A DNA stretch of 64,000 bases from Dipteris shenzhenensis (lineage: Eukaryota > Polypodiophyta > Polypodiopsida > Gleicheniales): NCBI GenBank assembly GCA_047967505.1, contig CM106540.1; one strand, written 5' to 3'. The notes beneath the pieces were generated by a model. The model ran no database searches. It was not told the origin of the DNA and worked only from the letters and a program-made list of their open reading frames with translations. The position numbers and the translations under genes were made by a program. Below, piece by piece: positions 1 to 10,545 of this stretch. Position 1 is the first letter of the stretch, and each line of letters opens with the position of its first letter.

Positions 1-96
1 GGGAGTGGGTGGGAGAGAGAGAGAAGATAATCTAATAGAGAGGCCAATGGGAGAGGAGATAATGTTATAGAAGGACCAATGAGAGAGAAGCACTTA

Positions 97-122
97 AAAC
101 CCTAGTTTTTCTTATATATACT
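97..122 (+). promoter_or_regulatory. Possible plant core promoter (telo-box plus TATA)
   Basis: AAAACCCTAG (97-106), a plant telo-box-like element, is followed at once by TTATATATA and then by a pyrimidine-rich CTCTCC/TTCTCTC tract. Telo-box, TATA and pyrimidine patch together resemble promoters of plant growth-related genes. No recognisable coding sequence follows on the + strand before the GA satellite, so the promoter may be an orphan or fortuitous. Confidence 0.25.
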
Positions 123-336
123 CTCCTTCTCTCATTCTTTCTCTCATCTCAACAAGGAAGAGCAAGAGGAGAAGCAAAACGAGGAGGAAGAGCAAAAGCA
201 AGCACAAGTAAGCACAAGCATAGATTTCAACTTTTTTCCAGGTACTTTTTTTAAAATTTGTATTCTTTGAAATTTTATTATAGAGAGAGAAAAGTGAAGG
301 AAAGATTTTTAGAGAGAGAATATAAGAGAGAGAGTC

Positions 337-2600
337 TTGCTGCCTCAGCAGCAAAAGAGAGAGAGAGAAAGAGAGAGGGAGAGAGAGGAGAGAAGGGGGG
401 GGAAAGAGGGGGGAGAGAAAGGGAGGGGGGAGAGAAGGGGGAGGGGGGGGAAGAGAGGGGAGAGAGGGGGGAAGCCGCGAGGGGGGGGAGAGAGAGAGGG
501 GGGGAGGCTGCTGCCACGGCAGCGGAGAGAGGGGGGGAGAGGGAGGGGAGGGAGGGGGGAGAGGGAGGGCAGGGAGGGGGGGGGTAGGCGGCAGCGAGAG
601 AGGAGGGAGGGGGAGAGAGAGAAGGGGGGGGCACAGCAACGAGAGAGAGGGGGAGGGAGAGAGAGAGAGGGGGGGCCGCGGCACAGCGAGAGAGGAGGAG
701 GGGGGAGAGAGAGAAGGGGGGCAGCGAGAGAGAGGGGAGGGAGGGCGCTGCCGTGGCAGCGGGGAGAGGGGAGGGGAGAGGGAGGGGAGGGGAGGGGAGG
801 GGAGAGAGAGAGGGGGGGGCCGCTGCCGCGGCAGCGAGAGAGGAGGGGGGGAGAGAGAAGGGGAGGGGCCGCGGCAGCGAGAGAGAGGGGGAGGGAGAGA
901 GAGAGAGGGGGGGCAGCTGCGGCGGCACCGAGAGAGGAGGGGGGAGAGAGAGAAGGGGGGGCCGCTGCCACGGCAGCAAGAGAGGAGGGGGGGAGAGAGA
1001 GAAGGGGGAGGCGCGGCAGCGCGAGAGAAGGGGGGAGAGAGAGAGAGGGGGGGGAGGTCGCTGCCACGGCAGCAGAGAGAGGGGGGGAGAGGGAGGGGGG
1101 GCAGGGGGGAGAGAGAGGAGGGGGGGCTGCCGTGGCAGCGAGAGAGGAACGGGGGGGGAGAGAGAGGAGGGGGGGCGCAAGAGAGAGGGGAGGGAGAGAG
1201 AGAGAGGGGGGCCGCTGCCGCGGCAGCGAGAGAGGAGGGGGGGGAGAGAGAGAAGGGGGGGCAGCGAGAGAGAGGGGAGGGAGAGAGAGAGAGGGGGGCC
1301 GCTGCCGCGGCAGCGAGAGAGGAGGGGGGAGAGAGAGAAGGGGGGCAGCGAGAGAGAGGGGAGGGAGAGAGAGAGAGGGGGGGGCCGCTACCGCGGCAGC
1401 GAGAGAGGAGAGGGGGGGAGAGAGAGAGAAGGGGGGGCAGCGAGAGAGAGGGGGGGGAGAGAGAGAGAGGGGGGGAGGGAGGGGAGGGGAGGGGAGAGAG
1501 AGAGGGGGGGGCCGCTATCGCGGCAGCAAGAGAGGAGGGGGGGGAGAGGGAAGGGGGGGGGAGAGGGAAGAGAGGGGGGGAGGGGGCCGCTGTCACGGCA
1601 GCGAGAGAGGAGGGGGGGAGAGAGAGAAGGGGGGTGCGGTAGCGAGAGAGAGGGGAGGGAGAGAGAGAGGGGGGGCCGCTACCACGGCAACGAGAGAGGA
1701 GGGGGGGAGAGAGAGAAGGGGGGCAGCGAGAGAGACGGGGGGGAGAGAGAGAGAGGGGGGAGAGGGAGGGGAGGGGAGAGAGAGAGAGGGGGGGCCGTTG
1801 CCGCGGCAGCGAGAGAGGGGCGGGGGGGAGAGAGAGAAGGGGGGGGATGCGGCAGCAAGAGAGAGGGGGAGGGAGAGAGAGAGAGGAGGGGGGGGCCGCT
1901 ACTGCGACAGCGAGAGAGGAGGGGGGAGAGAAAGGGGGGGAGGAGAGAGAGACAGGGGGGAGGCCGCTGCCGCGGTAGCGGAGAGACCGGGGGGGAGAGG
2001 GAGGGGGGGAGAGGGAGAGGAGAGAGAGGGGGGGCTGCTGCCACGGCAGCAAGAGAGGAGGGGGGGGAGAGAGAGAGGGGGGCACGGCAGCGAGAGAGAG
2101 GGGGAGGGAGAGAGAGAGAAGGGGGGAGAGAGAGAGAAGGGGGGGGAGAGAGAGAGGAGGGGGCACGGCAGCGAGAGAGAGGGGGAGGGAGAGAGAGAGG
2201 GGGGGCGCTGCCACGGCAGCGAGAGAGAAGGGGGGAGAGAGAGAGAAGGGGGTGGGAGAGGAGGGGGGCGGCAGAGAGAGAAGGGGAGGGGGGGCCGCTG
2301 CCGCGGCAGCGAGAGAGAAGGGGGGAGAGAGAGAGAAGGGGGGAGGCGTAGCGAGAGAGAGGGGGGAGAGAGAGAGAGAGGGGGGGCCGCTGCCACGGGA
2401 GCGAAAGAGAGGGAGGGGGGAGAGACAGAGAGAGAGAGAGAGGGAGAGAGAGAGAGAGGGGGGGAGGCCGCTACCGCGGCAGCGAGAGGGAGAGAGGGGG
2501 GGGAGAGAGAGAGAGGGGGAGGCCGCGGCAAGTGAGAGAGAGAGTGGGGAGCGCAAGTGAGAGAGAGGGAAAAGGTGAGGAGAGAGTGGGAGAGAGAGAG
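337..2600. repeat. Purine-rich G/GA satellite with GC palindromes
   Basis: About 2.2 kb in which the + strand is almost only G and A: runs of (GA)n and G5-G8. Roughly twenty copies of the palindrome GCTGCCGCGGCAGC, or one-base variants such as GCTGCCACGGCAGC, punctuate it. The palindrome recurs every 65-130 bases (for example near 510, 820, 960, 1211, 1298, 1386, 1588, 1676, 1798, 2037, 2209, 2292 and 2470). The units are imperfect in length. Frames of several hundred codons are open on both strands only because the base composition excludes stops; their products are Gly/Glu/Arg or Ser/Leu/Pro low-complexity strings, and I do not call them genes. The G-runs could form quadruplexes and the purine strand triplex DNA (inference). 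Confidence 0.9.
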
Positions 2601-2710
2601 AGAGAGAGGGGAAATGAAGAGGAGGGGAGAGAGTAGACTAAGATGAGAGGAAACGTAGACTAGAGCGGAGAGGAAAGAGAGAGAGAGAAGAGTGAGAGAG
2701 ATGGACGAGA

Positions 2711-3119
2711 GATGAAAATTTAGAGAGGGAGGACACAAGAGAAAGTACGATCGAGATAGAAAATCTTACCAATGAAGAGGAGAAATGAGTGGGCGACGAT
2801 CGAGAAAAGATAAAGGAGAGATGAATGAGGCATATGAGAGGAGATTGGTGTGTGATTTAGTCGAAACTTAAACAAACAAAACTATAAACCTTGGTGTTTG
2901 ATGAAAATTTAGAGAGGAAGGGTACAAGAGAAAGTACGATCGAGATAGAAAATCTTACCAATGAGGAGAAAAAATAAGTGGGCGACGATCAAGAAGAGAT
3001 AAAGGAGAGATGTTTTGATGGAAGAATTTGGGAGCTACGATAAATGAGGCATATTAGAGGAGATTGGTGTGTGATTTAGTCGAAACTTAAACAAACAAAA
3101 CTATAAACCTTGGTGTTTG
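2711..3119. repeat. Tandem duplication, unit about 190-220 bp
   Basis: The segment from GATGAAAATTTAGAGAG through the AAACCTTGGTGTTTG stretch (2711-2899) is repeated at 2900-3119. The second copy carries about 30 extra bases near 3011-3045. The copies are otherwise nearly identical, so the duplication is fairly recent. No coding potential is recognised. Confidence 0.85.
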
Positions 3120-3300
3120 AAAAGAGAAACGTGTGGAAACTAGAATTTCAAATTTTCCGCCTTTTTTTAAACTATGAATCCTTGTGTTTGAAAAGATAAA
3201 CGTGTGAAAACTTGAAAATTGTGATAAAAGACAACCTTGTGTTTCAAAAGACAAACGCGTGGATGTGAAAAGACAAATGTATGCTAAAAGCAAAACTTGT
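3108..3300. repeat. Short degenerate direct repeats (about 60 bp)
   Basis: A unit beginning CCTTGGTGTTTGAAAAGA and containing AAACGTGTGGAAAC recurs about three times with drift (3108, 3179 and 3234). The next stretch, to about 3709, is AT-rich and holds nothing I recognise. Confidence 0.6.
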
Positions 3301-3733
3301 AGAAACTTGAATTTTAAATTTTTATTTGTTTTTGAATTTAAAATTAGTTTCACTTTCATTTTCAATTTACTAGTTTAATTTAGACTATAATGCATTTTGT
3401 TTCGGAATATAAAAAGTATAATTTTAATTTTATTACATTTAAAATTAAAATTTTAAAAGTAGTTTAACTTACATTTGTTATTATTACTTTAATTTATTTC
3501 TTTTTAGGGAGAATTAATATATTCTTCTAGGTAAATATTAAATTTTTAATTTTAAGTCTTATTTTCTTTATTTTACGTTATTTTTTCATAAACTTTAAGT
3601 TAAACTACTTTATAGTTTTTATTATTTAAATTCAAATTTATTAAGATTTTAACTTCTTATTAATGTGAATGTTCAATTCTTATGAGTTGTAAGTAAATTA
3701 GTTTTTGAAAATATAAATTTTATCTTTTTTAAA

Positions 3734-4009
3734 ATGAGAAGGGGGAGGGAGAGAGAGAGAAGGGGGGGGCCGCTGCCGCGGCAGTGAGAGAGAAGGGGGG
3801 GGGAGAGAAGGGGGGGGAGAGAGAGAGAAAGGGGTGGGAGGATGGGAGTGGGAGAGGGAGTGGGAATGGGGAAGGTGAAAGAATGGGCGTGGGCGTGGGA
3901 GTGAGAATGGGGGAGGTGGGATGGGAGGATGGGGGCGGCAGCGAGAGAGAAGGGGGGGAGAGAGAGAGAAGGGGGGGGAGAGAAGGGGGGGAGAGAGAGA
4001 GAAAGGGGT
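3734..4009. repeat. Second purine-rich GA/GC-palindrome block
   Basis: A 276 bp island of the same make-up as 337-2600, including GCCGCTGCCGCGGCAG near 3769, embedded in AT-rich DNA. It is flanked on both sides by near-identical copies of TATAAATTTTATCTTTTTTAAA (left about 3711-3732, right about 4031-4052). It therefore looks inserted, or duplicated together with its flank. Confidence 0.8.
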
Positions 4010-4057
4010 GTGAGTTTAAAAAAGATAAAATATAAATTTTATCTTTTTTAAACTCAC
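4010..4057. repeat. Perfect 22-bp inverted repeat (hairpin)
   Basis: Left arm GTGAGTTTAAAAAAGATAAAAT and its exact reverse complement enclose the four-base centre ATAA. The sequence could extrude a cruciform or fold as RNA. It abuts the GA block exactly. Confidence 0.85.
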
Positions 4058-4713
4058 AACCTTAGTGTATTAAAAAGAAAAATGGAAAATAGATTATTTT
4101 TTGCTTTTAATTCGCAACCTAAGGATATTAAAAAGAACAATGGAAAAGAAATTATTTCTTGCTTTTCTTCGCTTCGACGGTTGGTTAGTCTAGATTAGCA
4201 TAGATTAGTTTGTCCTTAGAGGAGAGAACTCCAAAAAAACCAATCAAAGCCATGCTCAAAATTTCCCGACTAGTTCCTAATCGGAGTCAGTCCATTCGTT
4301 CACATTCGGTTTCACAGTCACAACAACCCTACCATTTAAGCAACGATTAAGGTTTTTAAACTTTCAAGATGATTGAAAGTTGTATCAGTGGACATGACAG
4401 ATTACAGTTGTGGAAGTTGACAGAGCATTTTACACTTATATCAGTTGCGGGAGTTAACAGAGCATTTTGCACTTATATATGACAGACTTCAAATTTGTAT
4501 TCAGAGATCATTGTAAATCCTTATTTTTTTTCACATTTATGCTCTAAGCCTTGTAAAGCCTTTTAGGCTATTCCCAAAGCATGAAATTGATACCTATATG
4601 ATTGGGAAGAATAAAAACTTGAGGTGTATTAATGGGACTCATTGTACTTTTGATTTTTCAATGTAATTGTAGTTTGTCAAAGTACTTAAAATTTGTGTTG
4701 TGCTTGAATACAG
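4058..4713. other. AT-rich spacer upstream of the ParB/Ulp1-like gene
   Basis: Non-coding as far as I can see. It contains a small direct repeat at about 4390-4470 (a GTTGACAGAGCATTTTACACTTATATCAG-like unit, twice). It ends in the splice-acceptor-like TTGAATACAG, so the true 5' exon and start of the following gene may lie in it or be lost. Confidence 0.4.
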
Positions 4714-7700
4714 GAGGGATCTTGAGGCTACAGCATTTGTCAATGGTATGACACTGAAATACAATGGAAGAATTTATGCCCCAAAGGACTTCACAAACTG
4801 GACAGTTGTTGACACAACAAAGAAAGCATGGTTCTTGGTCTTAAGTAAAGGAAATCTCATTCTAGTGATGACAAAGAGAGAGTTGGAGAAAGATGAGTGG
4901 GCATCAAATGTATCTTTCTCAAACAGCAATTTGATTCAAGGGGGCACCTTAGTAGGAATAAAAATTGAAAAAGACAGCAGTACAATGATGATTTACACAA
5001 AGTCAAGAATGAGCAACAGATCGTTTCTTCTTTCTAAGAAAGATGCAATGCACTTTGTGATGCCGCCGCCAAAAGCACCTAGATTTCCTGAATTGGTTCC
5101 TGCATTGGAGATCCTTCAACATGTGTGGGAGGAATTTCCCATTGAGCAAAGATTATCCTTGAATACTTTCAGGGTGTCATCGAACAAGGTTCAACTTCAT
5201 TGGAGGGACCTAAGGTGCAAGAATCCACACATGAGAAAGGAAGTGATGAGACACGCCATGTAGACCTGGTTCATGGTAATACAAATGAGAGAGGAAGTGG
5301 AGTGGATGAGACAGAACACATTGTAGCAATGGATGAGGGTCTTGTACACGTGGATGCTTACAAGGGATCTACATCTGAGACAGGAATTGAATTGGTGGAG
5401 ACCAGACATGCACATGCATCTTAGACAGAAATTGAATTGAGTGAGACACGACATGCATCAGCAGATAAGACAGGACATGCACACACATCTCTTGTTCATG
5501 GTATTACTCACTTAGATGGTGTAACTCATGAAGTTGATGGAATAACAGAACAAGTGAAGCCCTTAAGTAGACCTGAAGTTGAGGCAATAGAAGAAGAAGT
5601 AGGGCGATCTAAAGCAGTTCACATTGAGCCCCTAAAAAATAAACCTCGACGTCAAATGCAAAAGGCAAGTACTTCACGAGCTACAGTTCCAAGTCCTATA
5701 AGTGGAAAAAGAGGTCGTTCATATACAAAGAAAGGGCAAAGAAGAGAAGAGGAAGAACATGAAGAGGATGCGGAGGGTCTTGAAATGGAGTCAGATCTAG
5801 AAGCAGAAATGTTATCAATGAAGAACCTAAATCTTTGCTTGAATGAGGCTGTGACAGATGAGGATCCAGGATATATATGGGGTCAGAAGACTCAAGTTAT
5901 ACATGCTTCAACAGTGGTCAAAGCAAGTGTCTTCACCAACAGCAGGACCTTAGATACGGCCTATACTGAAAAGATTTTTCAGGCTTTGATTGATGGGAAA
6001 AAACCAGTTGTTTTTAATTTGGTACTCCGTCCAAGAACATTTTGGCCAATCATGGGAGATTATAGTCAATCCATCAATTTCTCTCAGCCTATAGATTTTG
6101 AGATGCAATTCACTAAGTTCCTCGGAAAACAAGTTCCCTCACTTCAAGAAGGACAGAGTTCAGTGAATGATCCAGAACGACATATAAGGGATGCCAAGAG
6201 AAATTTCTTAGCTCATTGTACATTTGAGGCAATAGATGGTTAGCACTATGCCTATGCTTGTAATGAGCGCTCTAGAGATGCATACAAGAAAGGAGAAATT
6301 ACTTATCAAACCTTTGTGAGTGTGCCTCAATTTCACTACTATTCTGCATGCATTTGTATCTTCAAGAACGAGAAAAAATATTTGATTGAGTCGGAAAGAC
6401 TTAATCATGACATTTATGCACTACGAAAAATCACCTCCACTTCAGAGATGTTGCTCAAAGCTAGGACCATATGGAAAACTTTTAATTCTCCTTTGACCAC
6501 TCTCAAAAGAACTGCAACTGAAGTGGAAGCGGATAATCTTGTTGACTTCTACACATGCTTGAGTGCCATTGTACCAAGGGGAAAGCAGGAAAGAGCAGAG
6601 GTGACTACAAGCTTTAAGACAGTAAGGGATAGGTCTCAAGACTACACAAGCATACTTTCCGGTAGTGATGAAGTTTTTCATCAGATCAAAGACGTGTGTC
6701 TTGCATGTGAGAAAGGAGATGTCACATATGAGGCTCCATCATTGATTAAAGAGAAGGCAAAGAAGATTGAGAAAAAAGAGATGACAGCTCAGATGTGGAG
6801 GCCTTTAAGAAACCTACCAGACAAATACGCAAGTCTTGTTGCAGAGAAATTAATGTCCAAAGAATGGTTTTTTGGCAAAAAGGATAAAGATCATTGCATG
6901 GAAGATTGCATCATCCAACAGGTCAAGCGTGATGCAGTAAAGAGTGCAATTGAATATTTATTGGGAGAAAAAAATATTCCAATTAGCCAATGTAAAATTG
7001 ATCATAACATTGTGAGGCAGATGGCATCAGCTTTACCGTCAGCTAAACAGAAGGCTTGGGCGCATAAATGGGTGAAGGTAGAAGATGATGGATCTGAAAT
7101 TACTCCCTCTATGAGAAGTGACATTCCGGAAAATGTGTATGCATATGCACAAAAAGTCATCAATAAGCACACTCTCAGAAAAGAAAAAACTTTGAACAAG
7201 GGCTTTTATTTCATACATGAAATCATTTCAGAGTCTGGAAAGAGTGTTGAGTGCAAGGGAGTTTCATTGAATGATTTTTTGTCCGACGACACTGCTTGGG
7301 AGAGACCTCAGCTTTTCTTTGTCTATGAAATATCACTGGATGACATTCGTCAACTCCTTGACAGAATATTACATACCACCATTGGTAGAGTGGGACAATG
7401 TAATATAGTCATATTTGCTGATAAAGATGACAAGGAACAAATGTCTGCTACCCTAGAAAAACAATATGGCAATGAGCTTAAGATTTACAATGGGATATAC
7501 TCAAGAAAAAGGGACAAGAGAGTATGCGGTCTCAAGATACAGAGTCTAGAAACCTTTTTCTTGTGCATGAAGAGCCCTTACAATGATCACTCCTTACAAA
7601 ACAATATAAGAGGGAATGCAAAGAGATTGCAACTATTGCTGGAAGAGCATGAAGCTCCAAGTCCCCTCCATCGCAACGCAAATCACTATGAAAGGCCAGC

Positions 7701-10545
7701 AAAAAGTGCTGATCTTTTAATTAGTATGATGGAATTTTTGCTACCGTTCGGATGGGAAGTCACATTGTGTCGAATGGGACATCTGTTTGAAGCTCTTATC
7801 AGAAAAGGACACAATGTAAATATTATTGAGAGCCTTGCGTGCTTGGAATACCTTGATACCGTGGCTTCTCTCACAATAAAGTTTGATAAGAAAGGTCCGA
7901 TCTCACATGAAGAGGATGACATGGAGATGATCATGTATGATGAGAGCAAGAAAGATGATGAAAATGATCAAAGCTCTGGATATAATAGTGAGGACACCAG
8001 CGATAGCAAGGAAGCAGAAGAAGATGGATATGACACTGACCTTGCCTCTGAAGGTTACATAAAAAGACCACGAAGATATGTAGAGGTATGAAAACTTATG
8101 TTTAATTTTCTTTATTCATTTAAAGGTCTTTTTAAATTTATAATTAATTTAAAATTTTGAATCTCATAATTATTTTATCCTTTTATAGGAGAAGGGAGAG
8201 GAGGAGGATGAGGAGGACATAGCTGGAGCAGAGAATATAGAAAGCTCATCTCAAGAAAGCAAAGCTGCTCTGGGCTATCCATCGGATGACTCTAGAAAAT
8301 AATCATACATTGCAGCAAATGGAGAAGTCATTTCAAGTTAGGTTTCAAGTTCGAGAACAACCTCTTACTTTTATATTCGATGAAGAGGACATTTCAATCC
8401 TCATAAACTTCAAGAAAGAGGTCAATGACAAGGTCATAATAGCCATCCTCAGGTTTGACACAAACTTTTTACTGACTTTATGCTTTTGTATTTCCATTGG
8501 ATCAAATGAACTAATATTCTTTTCTTTTTATTGCAGTATGGTTTTACAACAGCTTCCCCTATATATACAAAGATGTGCATATATGGTCGATCCTCTTGTT
8601 TCTAGTGTACTTAGCAATAAGCAGAAGACCATAGATGATGTTTTTAAGTGGTTGCAACCTATTGATTTGACTGCGGCACAAGTTATCTTTACTGCATATC
8701 ACGAGGAGTGAGTATCAATCCCTACCTAGCTTATCTCTTACATTGTGGAGGATTATATCAAATAATAATTATTCTTAATTGATAATGCAGCTTGCATTGG
8801 AGCTTGGTAATTGTGGACATCTTAGCCAAGCAATGCTTCTTTGTCAATTCAATAGCATCTATCCATGGCAGTGTGTCAGAGTAAGTATAACCTACTTGTG
8901 TCATAATTATGTCAATGAGATGCATCCTATGCAATGCGCACATTCATTTATGTTTTCTATTTTGATGTGTAGATCGAGTGTAGATCTGCTCGAAAGTTGG
9001 TAGGTGCTATAGATGTACTTATGCAAATGGAGGGTGACTTGGAAGATCAAATAGAGTATGTAACATGCCCTGCAGTGAAGCAGAATGATGACCACAGTTG
9101 TGGGTGGAGAGTCGGATATAACTGCTTTTTGCTCCTTGCTCAAATTTTTAATTTGAGAGGCGGTGAAACCTCATTGTCGACATATACAGACTTGCATCTA
9201 TATGCATTTATGTCATCTATCATTAAGGCATTTATTGATAATGTGGTGGAGCATCTAGAGGAAACATTGGTTGCTACGCCCATAAGTTGTCCTAATGTAA
9301 CCGCTGTATTGGAGGAAATGGGGAGCTCTTCTGAGGTTAGGGTCATCATTAGCAAGCAACCTCGTGTTTTGACTTTTGGTAGCGAGGAAGTTACAATCCT
9401 CTCCGACCCTTTGAAAGAGGCTAATGACAAAGTCATGATGGCCATCCTCAGGTTTGATATGAACATCTCTTGGCTTGATACTTCAATCATTTGATTCAAT
9501 CTGCTTCTAACATTTGTTTATTTATTGCTGCAATACGGTTATATCTCATTTTCCTAGATCAATACAGAATCGCGTCTGTATGCTCGATTCTCTTCTTTCA
9601 GCTATACTTAGTGATACCAAGAAGACAGTAGATGATGTTTGTTCAATTCTACAACCTTTAGACTTGGATGGCATACTACTTGTCTTTATGCCATACTATG
9701 AGAAGTAAGTATGGTCTCAATCTTTCTTTTACTCTCTTATTTATAATATTGTGTCAATTAATACTTAATATTGTGATAAATCTTATCGCTCTTTATTGGT
9801 GATGTAGTTCACATTGGAGCCTGATAGTATGGGACCTTGATGACAACCATTGTTGGTTTGTCAACTCATTTACAGGCTTTCACAGGGTGTTCAGGTAAGT
9901 GTTCTTTTATCATATCATTATGAACATGCATCTTACTATTTACTACACAAATTCACTTTGTCATATGTCATGATGGACAGGTCTACAAACAAGTTAGTTT
10001 CTGCGATTATGAAAATCAGGGAGCATCAAGACCAACCAAATTTCCAGACACGCCTCGCAGTGGAGCAGAAAGACATGTTTAGTAGTGGGTGGAGAATTGC
10101 CTACAACTTCATGTTGTATCTCAATGAAATTTTTGAACATGTCTCAATAGAAGCATATACCAAGCTCAAGCTACAAGATTTTGTGGCTAAGACTGTTCAC
10201 TATCTAACTGCTATCATTGGGAAACAACATGATGGACTCAATGAAGAACTTGAGGGAGCCAAAGAAAAAGAAGAGACAATTCAGTCTCCTTCTGTATCAC
10301 AGCCTCAAGTAGAAGCATTACAATCTACACTTGAATTAGAGACTCAATGCATTCTTCCTACACAAGAAGTAGAGACTCAATGTGCATCTACAACATCACA
10401 TCTTGTAAAGGAGGAAGAGATTAAGTCTATCCTGATTGCGCTAGAAGTAGAATCTCAATGTACACCATCCACACAAGTAGAGACTCAATGTACTCTTAGA
10501 GAATCACAGCCTCAAGAGGACTCATCAGACTCTATTCAGTTGTAA
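4714..10545 (+). CDS. Multi-exon gene: ParB-like + methyltransferase-like + two tandem Ulp1 (C48) modules; interrupted
   Basis: The first visible coding exon starts at an acceptor (ATACAG, 4713). The frame shifts near 5200, then one long frame runs to 8085 with two TAG codons (5422-5424 and 6241-6243). Introns inferred from GT-AG sites: 8086-8188, 8453-8536, 8708-8790, 8881-8983, 9452-9557, 9705-9807 and 9895-9980; the stop is TAA at 10543-10545. Another frame break lies near 8280. Order of parts: an unknown N-terminal region; acidic/basic linker; DGQH-like segment; possible amino-methyltransferase fold; and two Ulp1-type peptidase modules with matching intron positions. The tail carries four ETQC/ESQC-type repeats (10330-10500). 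The first TAG sits in a local repeat where the sister unit has GAG; the second would be Gln in a DGQH motif. It may be a decaying gene or one with unrecognised introns. Ulp1-like domains are often carried by plant Mutator-like transposons, but no transposase or terminal repeats were seen. Confidence 0.6.
5950..6340 (+). other. ParB/DGQH-like domain segment
   Basis: The frame reads PVVFNLVLRP, then about 60 residues later FEAIDG-stop-HYAYACNE. If the TAG at 6241-6243 was CAG, this restores a DGQH motif followed by Ala/Cys-rich helix residues. That is the signature arrangement of ParB/Spo0J-type and DGQHR-type proteins (I-D-G-x-H-R...A). A later stretch, KKYLIESERLNHDI, resembles the Asn-containing helix of the DGQHR family. 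This is a motif-level match by eye; distant homology is plausible, not proven. Confidence 0.4.
7300..7870 (+). other. Region resembling a degenerate beta-class N4C/N6A methyltransferase
   Basis: ETFFLCMKSPYNDHS (SPYN at 7573-7584) recalls motif IV (S/D-P-P-Y) of amino-methyltransferases. About 45 residues later, HYERPAKSADLLISMMEFL recalls the K-P-x-x-L-L motif X that precedes motif I. The expected motif I (D-P-F-x-G-x-G) corresponds to a stretch reading LCRMGHLFEAL, so the AdoMet-binding glycines are lost. Motif order (IV before X-I) is that of the beta class. ParB-like plus N4/N6 methyltransferase is a common prokaryotic/phage pairing, which raises the odds. If the assignment is right, the domain is probably inactive. 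Confidence 0.35.
8537..9235 (+). other. Ulp1 (C48) peptidase module 1, catalytic Cys present
   Basis: The spliced frame reads DLHWSLVIVD (His codon 8795-8797), CFFVNS at the third catalytic position, where Asn replaces the usual Asp, and QNDDHSCGW. In the last motif Gln (9081-9083) is the oxyanion residue and Cys (9099-9101) the nucleophile. H-N-Q-C order and spacing match SUMO-protease-like cysteine peptidases. Introns after AILR, HE(D) and VS(E) have canonical GTTTGA, GTGAGT and GTAAGT donors. Activity would depend on Asn serving in place of Asp. Confidence 0.75.
9558..10240 (+). other. Ulp1 (C48) module 2, catalytic Cys replaced by Ser
   Basis: This module is homologous to module 1: SHWSLIVWD (His 9812-9814), CWFVNS, and QKDMFSSGW. 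Gln (10066-10068) is kept, but the codon matching the nucleophilic Cys is AGT, Ser (10084-10086). It shares module 1's intron positions (9452-9557, 9705-9807 and 9895-9980). The original acceptor of the first intron appears mutated (CAG to CAA, near 9532), and a downstream TTCCTAG acceptor keeps frame. It is probably a pseudoprotease that could bind but not cleave. Confidence 0.72.

Noticed and set aside
112-2556. Very long open frames (over 700 codons) on both strands of the GA region
   Set aside because: Products are Ser/Leu/Pro or Gly/Glu/Arg strings with no domain; G/A-only DNA cannot form most stop codons, so long frames in several phases are expected by composition.
2711-3119. CRISPR-like direct repeats here and in the 48-bp and 50-bp satellites
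   Set aside because: The units are adjacent tandem repeats that drift along their whole length, with no invariant repeat and unique spacer pattern, in a plant-type genome.
3784-4035. Gly/Glu/Arg-rich 83-codon frame
   Set aside because: Same compositional artefact in the second GA block.
4714-10545. Intact Mutator-like transposon carrying the Ulp1 gene
   Set aside because: No transposase frame, long terminal inverted repeats or 9-bp target duplication could be seen around the gene.
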